Below are positions 58,380 to 64,000 of a DNA stretch of 64,000 nucleotides, piece by piece. This DNA comes from JBMNGG01 sp050949705. Its GTDB lineage: Bacteria; Bacillota; Thermosediminibacteria; Thermosediminibacterales; Tepidanaerobacteraceae. Where the stretch lies: positions 186,001 to 250,000 of the forward strand of contig JBMNGG010000008.1 in the NCBI GenBank assembly GCA_050949705.1. The letters run 5' to 3'. The notes beneath the pieces were generated by a model. It was given only the letters and a program-made list of their open reading frames with translations. It had not been told where the DNA came from and ran no database searches. How positions within the stretch are numbered: the first letter of the stretch is position 1; each line of letters begins with the position of its first letter. Position numbers and translations under genes: made by a program.

Positions 58380-60068
58380 TTGGAATTAATAAATAGTAGA
58401 AGTGAGGTGTCTAATATCAATATAAAAGTGAAAGGTTTCGATGATATATTTATTGATAAGCCTGTAGACCTTCGCGAAATAGCAAAAAAATACCAAGGCA
58501 ATTATCAATCTCCTATTGTTGCAGCTATTGTAAATGACGATTTGAGAGAACTCACATACAAATTAACCCAGGATTCTAAAGTTGAATTTCTAGATATGTC
58601 AACTGAAATTGGAATGGATATATACAGAAGGTCTTTAATATTTTTGTTTTTAAAGGCTTGCTATGATGTTATTCCCAAATGTAAAGTACATGTAGAGCAT
58701 TCTTTGGGAGATGGGTTGTACTCTGAAATTATACGAGATGAACCTATAAGTGAGGATGATGTAGAAAAAATCGAAAAAAGAATGAGTGAGCTCGTTGAGC
58801 AAGATATCCCAATAGAAAAATACAAAATGCCCATTGAAGAGGCTCTTAGTATGTTTAAGAAAGCTGGCTGGGTAGATAAAGTAAGGGTTTTAAAATATAG
58901 AAAAAGTGAATTTTTAAATATATATGAAATAGATGGTATGAAAGATTATTTTTATGGATACATGTTACCATCTACAGGTTATCTAAAATGGTTTAAACTA
59001 AAATTTTATTTACCTGGTATAATTCTGAAATATCCTAACCGATCAAATCCTACATCTGTTAAAAAATACTATGAACAGTCGAAACTTTCCAGGATATTTA
59101 GGGAATCTGACCGTTGGGCTCATATTTTGGGTATTCCTGATGTTGGTGCTTTAAATGATCTTATAAAGTCAGGAAAAAGCGCTGAAGTTATCCGAATTGT
59201 GGAAGCATTGCATGAAAAAAAGATTGCCCAAATTGCAGATACAATCAGTAATCACAGTAATGAATTAAGGGTTATACTTATAGCAGGTCCTTCTTCATCT
59301 GGCAAAACCACTTTTGCCCAGCGCCTTATAGTACAGCTTAGGGTTAACGGTCTCAGACCGATTTCCATCTCTTTAGACGACTATTTTTTGGATCGGGATA
59401 AAACTCCACTAGGTGATGATGGAAAGCCTGATTTCGAAGCATTGGAAGCTATAGAGCTGCGCCTTTTCAATCAGCACCTGACTAAACTTATTCAAGGCAA
59501 GGAAGTTTTATTGCCTAGATATAATTTTCATACGGGTCAAAGGGAGTATGCTAAAACTCCTATAAGGATTGAAAAAGATCAGCCCATAATAATTGAGGGT
59601 ATACACGGATTAAATGATCGTCTAACTGAATCAATACCAAAGGAAAATAAGTTTAAGATATACATTAGTGCATTGACACAACTTAATATAGATGATCATA
59701 ATCGCATTTCTACTACAGATACTAGATTGCTACGGCGTATTGTTCGAGATAGTTGGAGTCGGTCTGCTGATGCAAAAAAGACTATCAATATGTGGCCATC
59801 AGTATTAAAGGGTGCTGAAGAAAATATTTTCCCATATCAGGAAGAGTCAGATGTGATGTTTAATTCAGCTTTAGTCTATGAACTTGCTGTGTTAAAAAAG
59901 TATGCGGAACCTTTATTAAGAAAAGTAGAACCTAATGACCGGGCATATATAAAGGCAAAACATCTTTTGAAATTTCTGGAGTATTTTGAACCGATTATAG
60001 ATGAAAAAGATATTCCTCTAACATCCATTATTCGTGAATTTATTGGAGGTTGCTGTTTTTACGACTAA
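58380..60068 (+). CDS. Uridine-kinase-like nucleoside kinase with threonyl-tRNA-synthetase-like N-terminus
   Basis: 562-residue two-part protein. The N-terminal half resembles the TGS and SAD (second additional domain) regions of threonyl-tRNA synthetase (REIAKKYQGNYQSPIVAAIV, HVEHSLGDGLYSEI). The C-terminal half is a PRK/uridine kinase: VILIAGPSSSGKTTFAQRL P-loop, ISLDDYFLDRDKTP, IIIEGIHGLNDRL and RRIVRDSWSRSADA. This fusion is widespread in Clostridia; substrate is presumed a nucleoside. TTG 58380 is six bases from AGAAGG. The end overlaps the convergent gene by 4 bases. Confidence 0.9.
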   Translation: MELINSRSEVSNINIKVKGFDDIFIDKPVDLREIAKKYQGNYQSPIVAAIVNDDLRELTYKLTQDSKVEFLDMSTEIGMDIYRRSLIFLFLKACYDVIPKCKVHVEHSLGDGLYSEIIRDEPISEDDVEKIEKRMSELVEQDIPIEKYKMPIEEALSMFKKAGWVDKVRVLKYRKSEFLNIYEIDGMKDYFYGYMLPSTGYLKWFKLKFYLPGIILKYPNRSNPTSVKKYYEQSKLSRIFRESDRWAHILGIPDVGALNDLIKSGKSAEVIRIVEALHEKKIAQIADTISNHSNELRVILIAGPSSSGKTTFAQRLIVQLRVNGLRPISISLDDYFLDRDKTPLGDDGKPDFEALEAIELRLFNQHLTKLIQGKEVLLPRYNFHTGQREYAKTPIRIEKDQPIIIEGIHGLNDRLTESIPKENKFKIYISALTQLNIDDHNRISTTDTRLLRRIVRDSWSRSADAKKTINMWPSVLKGAEENIFPYQEESDVMFNSALVYELAVLKKYAEPLLRKVEPNDRAYIKAKHLLKFLEYFEPIIDEKDIPLTSIIREFIGGCCFYD

Positions 60069-60385
60069 GGATTGTTAGGTGTATTAGGCGTCATTGGTGA
60101 AGGTCCAGCTAAAGGATGCCTCGGTGCATGAACTACGGTTATACTGCTGTATGTTAATTTATACTCGTATTTGCTGCAATCCTCATTAAGACATTTTTTA
60201 GTAATTTGGGCACGGGGGACTACTACTGTTAATTCATGAGGTGTTTCTAAATGTAAATTTCTGTCAACTTGTATGTTAAGACCCGGTAAACTTACTTTAA
60301 CGCTGTCTATTTGTCGGGGGTTCTTTTTTCTTGCAAAATTACCAAAAAAGTTTTTCAGTTTTGATAAGGGATTTTTATTTACCAT
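60065..60385 (-). CDS. Hypothetical protein, 106 aa
   Basis: Small basic N-terminus (NPLSKLKNFFGNFARKKNPR), a beta-rich middle (VKVSLPGLNIQVDRNLHLE, ELTVVVPRAQI), a Cys pair (KKCLNEDC) and a proline-rich C-terminus (GPSPMTPNTPNNP). I do not recognise it. GAGGGA lies upstream of ATG 60385. It is a single gene converging with the nucleoside kinase. Confidence 0.65.
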   Translation of the reverse strand: MVNKNPLSKLKNFFGNFARKKNPRQIDSVKVSLPGLNIQVDRNLHLETPHELTVVVPRAQITKKCLNEDCSKYEYKLTYSSITVVHAPRHPLAGPSPMTPNTPNNP

Positions 60386-60494
60386 TATTTTCCCTCTTAT
60401 TAAAGCTTTATTTATACATTATATGCAGGTTTCAACGATTTGGGGACGAAATTTTTAATGCCACATTATGGCTGATTTATGGTCACAGTTTTAT

Positions 60495-60523
60495 TTGACT
60501 TTGGTATTTTGGTGTGGTATATT
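60495..60523 (+). promoter_or_regulatory. Cold-shock gene promoter
   Basis: TTGACT, 17-base spacer, TATATT, 45 bases before the cold-shock gene. A strong sigma-A type promoter. Confidence 0.7.
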
Positions 60524-60568
60524 GAGAGTGAAGGGCCCATCGTTATTTAGTTTAGGAGGAATGAATAA

Positions 60569-60766
60569 TTGCAAGGTAAAGTAAAGTGGTTCAATCAAGA
60601 AAAGGGTTATGGTTTTATTGAAATCGAAGGGGACAAAGACGTTTTCGTCCATTATTCAGCTATTCAGCAAGAAGGTTTTAAGACCTTAAAAGAAGGAGAT
60701 ACTGTTGAGTTTGAAGTGGTAGAAGGTCAGAAAGGTCCTCAAGCCGCAAATGTAACTATAGTATAG
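60569..60766 (+). CDS. Cold-shock protein (CspA family)
   Basis: 65-residue single-stranded nucleic acid-binding OB-fold protein with RNP1 [10 protein letters not shown] and RNP2 VFVHYSAI motifs. It starts with TTG 60569, after AGGAGGA. Acts as an RNA chaperone. A clear terminator follows 9 bases after the stop, so it is a single-gene unit. Confidence 0.97.
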   Translation: MQGKVKWFNQEKGYGFIEIEGDKDVFVHYSAIQQEGFKTLKEGDTVEFEVVEGQKGPQAANVTIV

Positions 60767-60774
60767 CGAAAATT

Positions 60775-60801
60775 AGCCCGGGGGTAAAAGCCCGGGCTTT
60801 T
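60775..60801 (+). terminator. Cold-shock gene terminator
   Basis: AGCCCGGG (60775-60782) pairs with CCCGGGCT (60791-60798), then TTT. Confidence 0.8.
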
Positions 60802-60967
60802 AAATATGTATAAGCTAAAGAAGGATTTTTTATATAAACAGGGAATAATATATATAACTCTTACATATAAATACCATCGCGTCGGTTTTATTTGCAGCAG
60901 TACTTTGATAAGATGCATGATGTCTTGTGCATTTTATAAAAAATTCCCAGAAGGGAGTTGGATTGTA

Positions 60968-61495
60968 ATGAAAGTAAATGTAAGTGGTAAGAATTTTGAT
61001 GTAACAAGAGCTTTAAAAGAGTATGCGGAAAAGAAAGTAGGTAGACTCGAGAGGTTCTTTGAGACTAATGTGGAGGCTCAAGTAACTCTGAGTGTAGAAA
61101 AAAACCGACATATTACTGAGGTAACTATGCCCATCAATGGAATGTTGTTACGAGGTGAAACGGAGACACAAGACATGTATTCTTCAATCGATATGGTAGT
61201 TGACAAATTGGAAAAACAAATAGAGAAGTACAAAACTAAAATATCTCGTAACATAAAGAAATCTTCATTAAGATACAATGATAAGGAGCACAAAGCAACT
61301 AAGGATAATGAGCCTAAGATTGTAAGGGTTAAGAGATTTGCTTTGAAACCTATGGATATTGAAGAGGCGGTAATGCAAATGGATTTGTTAGGCCATGATT
61401 TCTTTGTGTTTTCAAATGCTGAGTCTAACGAAGTTAATGTTGTTTATAAACGTCGAGATGGAAATTATGGTCTAATTGAACCCGAATTATTATAA
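60968..61495 (+). CDS. hpf: Ribosome hibernation promoting factor, long form
   Basis: 175-residue ribosome-associated protein. The N-terminal RaiA/YfiA domain (VNVSGKNFDVTRALKEYAEKK... LRGETETQDMYSSIDMVVDKLE) binds the decoding centre, and the C-terminal domain (IVRVKRFALKPMDIEEAVMQ) pairs ribosomes into 100S dimers. ATG 60968 is chosen; the frame runs further upstream but GAAGGGAG sits before this ATG and the family starts here. A terminator follows. Confidence 0.95.
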   Translation: MKVNVSGKNFDVTRALKEYAEKKVGRLERFFETNVEAQVTLSVEKNRHITEVTMPINGMLLRGETETQDMYSSIDMVVDKLEKQIEKYKTKISRNIKKSSLRYNDKEHKATKDNEPKIVRVKRFALKPMDIEEAVMQMDLLGHDFFVFSNAESNEVNVVYKRRDGNYGLIEPELL

Positions 61496-61562
61496 TTAAT
61501 TTAAAAAGAAAAAACCTGTCAAAAGAGAGCGCTTCATAAGGAAGTATTCTGTCATTCTGAAC

Positions 61563-61595
61563 GTAGTGAAGAATCTTGTTACGATCTTTCACTTT
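61563..61595. repeat. Dispersed hairpin repeat (copy 2)
   Basis: Imperfect hairpin within the hpf downstream region; matches the reverse complement of 990-1022. Immediately upstream is GTCATTCTGAACGTAGTGAA, which resembles a common dispersed repeat of many bacterial genomes. Confidence 0.55.
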
Positions 61596-61617
61596 GCTTA
61601 GGATAATAGCTTCCTAT

Positions 61618-61650
61618 AAAAACCTGCCTTTTGGCAGGTTTTTCTTTTTT
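61618..61650 (+). terminator. hpf terminator
   Basis: AAACCTGCC pairs with GGCAGGTTT around TTTT, followed by TTCTTTTTTT. It is 122 bases beyond hpf, after the dispersed repeat. Confidence 0.85.
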
Positions 61651-61717
61651 TTCATATTTTAGCAGGAATTAGCAGTAAAAAGTCGAATAAAGATTATAAG
61701 AAATGAGGGGTGATTTA

Positions 61718-62371
61718 ATGAATGATGCTGCTGACAAAGATCAGGTTATTTCTTACTGTGAAGAATTGATAAAAAGCATAAAAGACATTGTATCCGCTAA
61801 AATCGTAACAGACTCTGATGGTAGGATAGCGGAAATACATGTGGTTTCAAAGTCTGGAAGAAACCCTAAACAAATTGTTAGGGATATTGAGTCAACCTTA
61901 ATAGCTTCAATTGGTTCTGAGATAGATCACAAGAAAATAAGTGTTGCTCAGATAAATGGTGAAGTTGAGGAAACAAAGGAAAAGAGAATCAGGATTGATG
62001 GGATATCAATAAATAAATCCTATAATAATCTTGAAGTAAAAGTTTCCCTTAGTGATCCTGATGGAAACACCTTTGAAGGTGTTGAAAGTGGACCTGCATC
62101 TCTACAAAGTAGAATAAGAACTACAGCTTGTGCTACATTAAATGCAGCTCAAAAACTCCTTTCTGACAAGTGCGTTCTATCTTTAGAAGATATGCACATA
62201 TTTAAAATTGGTAGTCACCAAGCCATAACAATCCTCGTCTCTGTACTATTTGATGATAAAGAAGAACAGCTCTTAGGTAGTGCTCTTATTAAGCAAGATA
62301 ATTACGAAGCAGTAGTTGCAGCAGTTCTAAGCTCAATAAACAGAAAAATAAGTCTTTTTTTTGACAAATAG
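61718..62371 (+). CDS. Conserved hypothetical protein, 217 aa
   Basis: Soluble acidic protein without signal peptide. Two related-looking alpha/beta parts can be seen: an N-terminal one (IVSAKIVTDSDGRIAEIHVV, NPKQIVRDIESTLIAS) and a C-terminal one (SRIRTTACATLNAAQKLL, ITILVSVLFDDKEEQLLGSA). I do not recognise a characterised family. GAGGGGTGA lies before ATG 61718. It precedes an HD-GYP gene by 220 bases. Confidence 0.8.
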   Translation: MNDAADKDQVISYCEELIKSIKDIVSAKIVTDSDGRIAEIHVVSKSGRNPKQIVRDIESTLIASIGSEIDHKKISVAQINGEVEETKEKRIRIDGISINKSYNNLEVKVSLSDPDGNTFEGVESGPASLQSRIRTTACATLNAAQKLLSDKCVLSLEDMHIFKIGSHQAITILVSVLFDDKEEQLLGSALIKQDNYEAVVAAVLSSINRKISLFFDK

Positions 62372-62375
62372 CATT

Positions 62376-62573
62376 AGGGGCCGACAAACAAAGCGGAGCG
62401 ATTTTGTAGCCTGCTTGGTTTAGCGGTTATAGCAGAGCAATAAAATAGGGGGCTATGAAATGAAACTTAACAGCACACTTGTAAAAATAATGCTGGCGTT
62501 ATTCGCCTTAGTGTTGTCTGGTGGTGCGAGTTTTAGATTAGGACCTTAGTTGTTGTTAATCTTGTCGGCCCTT
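62376..62573. repeat. Long-range inverted repeat enclosing a small open frame
   Basis: GGGCCGACAA at 62378-62387 is the exact complement of TTGTCGGCCC at 62562-62571, with one G-U and one A-U pair extending it. The 174 bases between contain a 29-codon frame. The arms could form a long-range RNA stem or be the ends of a small mobile element. Confidence 0.5.
62460..62549 (+). CDS. Possible small membrane peptide (29 aa)
   Basis: A 29-residue frame starting MKLNSTLVKIMLALFALVLS and ending in SFRLGP. A basic start and a hydrophobic helix make it look like a small membrane peptide or leader peptide. AGGGGG lies about 8 bases upstream. It is enclosed in the inverted repeat at 62376-62573 and precedes the HD-GYP gene by 44 bases. 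Confidence 0.4.
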   Translation: MKLNSTLVKIMLALFALVLSGGASFRLGP

Positions 62574-62593
62574 ATTTTAACAAAGGTGATAAT

Positions 62594-63862
62594 ATGGCAA
62601 ATCATACGATGAAATTGTTTAGTTATTTTTTAATAGTTATTGTACTGATATCTTTGTTTTTTCTTTTTTCTGTGACAGAAATTAATTTTTATGAAATGTA
62701 TGGCTCATTTTTAGGTATGCTGTTTTTTATGGTGATTTTAACTGCTGCTCAGCAACTACCTGTAACTTTACCGTCCCAAGCCGAAGTTACTGTTGATTTC
62801 GCAATAGTGCTAAGCATTATCGTTATATTTGGTAGTAAAGTTAGCATTCTACTAGTTTTTCTATCTACATTGTTTACTGAGCTTAAAAGACGTAAAATTA
62901 TGCCTCTTCAAAAATCTGTTTTCAACATTGCATTATATATTATTATGGTAGGAACAGCAGGTTTTGTTTATGAGATAACAGGAGGGGTGCCGGGGCAAAT
63001 TGATTTGAACCGGGAAATATTCAGGATAGTAGTCCTGATTTTTACTTATCTGTTAACAAATGTTGGTATTGTAACTATAGCAGTATCGCTCTTAGAAAAC
63101 GAAACGACTTATTTTACTTTTTATAATAATTTTAAATGGGCATTGCCTAACTATTTGGCTCTTGCTCCTTTGGGTATACTGCTAGCCGTTATTTATATTA
63201 ATATAGGCATATCAGGGGTTCTGCTGTTCCTAGTACCGCTTTTAGCGGCACGTCATTCTTTTCAACTTTATATGAATATGCGTAAGGTATACTTAGACAC
63301 GATTCAAGCCTTGGCTACTGCTATAGAAACAAAAGACCCTTATACTCATGGTCATTCCGATAGAGTAGCAAAGTATTCTTTAATAATCGCTGAAGAGATG
63401 AAACTCTCAGGTGAATTTATAACTCAATTGCATTATGCTGCTTTACTTCACGATATTGGCAAAATAGGTATACCTGAAGAAATACTAAATAAGCCAAAAA
63501 ATCTTTCAGAGGAAGAGTATGAGGTAGTAAAACAACATCCTATACTGGGAGCATCGATTGTAGAAAAGCTTGAATTTTTAGCTCAACCTGCAACATTTAT
63601 TAAGTCACACCATGAAAGGTTAAATGGAACCGGATATCCCCAAGGATTAAAGGAAAAAGAAATTCCACTAGGAGCGGCTATTTTAGCAGTAGCTGATACT
63701 TTTGATGCTTTAACTTCTGATAGACCTTATAGAAAGGCTTGGAGTGCAAAAGCGGCCTTGGAAGAGATTGAGAAGGTTTCTGGTGTAGAGTTTAAATCTG
63801 AAGTAGTTGAGGCATTGAAAAATGCATTAAAAAAGGGGAGTATCAAAATCGATGCTTGTTGA
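62594..63862 (+). CDS. Membrane HD-GYP domain protein (putative c-di-GMP phosphodiesterase)
   Basis: 422-residue protein: about eight N-terminal membrane segments (residues 1-225) and a C-terminal HD-GYP domain with TKDPYTHGHSDRVAKYS, LLHDIGKIGIPEEIL, HPILGASIVE, SHHERLNGTGYPQGLK and VADTFDALTSDRPYRKA. HD-GYP enzymes degrade cyclic di-GMP or related dinucleotides; the metal-binding HD and GYP motifs are intact, with N instead of the usual D before GxGYP. AAAGGTGA precedes ATG 62594. The next gene overlaps its end. Confidence 0.93.
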   Translation: MANHTMKLFSYFLIVIVLISLFFLFSVTEINFYEMYGSFLGMLFFMVILTAAQQLPVTLPSQAEVTVDFAIVLSIIVIFGSKVSILLVFLSTLFTELKRRKIMPLQKSVFNIALYIIMVGTAGFVYEITGGVPGQIDLNREIFRIVVLIFTYLLTNVGIVTIAVSLLENETTYFTFYNNFKWALPNYLALAPLGILLAVIYINIGISGVLLFLVPLLAARHSFQLYMNMRKVYLDTIQALATAIETKDPYTHGHSDRVAKYSLIIAEEMKLSGEFITQLHYAALLHDIGKIGIPEEILNKPKNLSEEEYEVVKQHPILGASIVEKLEFLAQPATFIKSHHERLNGTGYPQGLKEKEIPLGAAILAVADTFDALTSDRPYRKAWSAKAALEEIEKVSGVEFKSEVVEALKNALKKGSIKIDAC

Positions 63863-64000
63863 TTTTTTAGTTATTTCATTTATTGTTGGCTTACTTCGAG
63901 GGGGAAATATAAAACAGCTTACAGAAGCGCCCTTTAAGCATATTGAACTCATTTTTTTGTCCTTTATTGTTAGGTATTTACCATTGATTTTGCCTGGTTC
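63852..64000 (+). CDS. DUF5317-like membrane protein, N-terminal part
   Basis: The frame starts ATG 63852 inside the end of the HD-GYP gene and runs off the window after 49 full codons. It has a hydrophobic start MLVDFLVISFIVGLLRGGNI followed by a second membrane segment (ELIFLSFIVRYLPLILPG), the pattern of DUF5317 proteins often found next to such HD-GYP proteins. Function unknown. Translation is coupled to the upstream gene. Confidence 0.7.
   Translation, partial: MLVDFLVISFIVGLLRGGNIKQLTEAPFKHIELIFLSFIVRYLPLILPG

Noticed and set aside
1..64000. CRISPR arrays, prophage or insertion sequences
   Set aside because: No regularly spaced direct repeats, cas, phage structural, integrase or transposase genes are visible.

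Overview
The window is chromosomal DNA from a low-GC, Gram-positive, spore-forming anaerobe of the class Clostridia. The evidence is A+T-rich coding sequence, strong AGGAGG-type ribosome sites, frequent TTG/GTG starts, an SspF-type small acid-soluble spore protein, a CwlD-type spore-cortex amidase, a B12 salvage locus and a [NiFe]-hydrogenase maturation set. I cannot name the genus from sequence alone. There is no prophage, transposase, CRISPR array or rRNA.

Layout: 1-6.5 kb holds the 3' end of ptsI, a spore protein gene, and a cobalamin-riboswitch locus (btuF, btuC, cobU, a phoU relic, an orphan PTS IIA, cobS, cobC). 6.6-17.5 kb carries housekeeping genes (NifU-like, pseudouridine synthase, thiN, acyltransferase), a caspase-like orphan, an AIM24-family protein, two tandem YVTN beta-propeller paralogues, brnQ and a BlaI/M56-peptidase pair. 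17.5-26.5 kb is an accessory zone: a sulfatase, a frameshifted DUF255 gene, a PadR/HAAS pair, a broken methyltransferase, a DUF1848 gene and several gene relics. 26.5-35.5 kb has pepF, an orphan hisD, pyruvoyl arginine decarboxylase, cwlD, a CofE-like ligase, a second amidase and rnr.

35.7-41.7 kb is a five-gene polyol-type catabolic cassette (EutH-type permease, GlpK-like kinase with Gly at position 83, GlpA-like flavoprotein, second flavoprotein, DUF1667) lying between rnr and smpB, genes often adjacent in Firmicutes. smpB, an FmdB-type protein, tRNA-Gln(CUG) and tRNA-Glu(CUC) follow, then a two-gene cytoskeletal unit on the minus strand (ParM-like actin and bactofilin-like protein). 44.7-50.1 kb encodes a hydrogenase maturation protease and hypA-B-F-C-D-E; hypF lacks its N-terminal domains, and hypD and hypE carry three frameshifts each. 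copA (two frameshifts, CsoR-like operator) follows.

The last 11 kb has an SdpI/SdpR-like pair ending in a 34-bp perfect palindrome, an SsuABC/TauABC-type ABC operon, LemA and TPM proteins, a uridine-kinase-like protein, a cold-shock protein, hibernation factor HPF, an unknown protein, an HD-GYP protein and the start of a DUF5317 gene.

The most notable observations are the EutH/kinase cassette with its altered substrate residue, the N-terminally truncated HypF, the actin/bactofilin pair, the density of one-base homopolymer frameshifts in 48.1-50.5 kb (probably sequence error, possibly real decay), several gene relics in intergenic DNA (PhoU, YVTN, FN3), and RNA structures that overlap start or stop codons.
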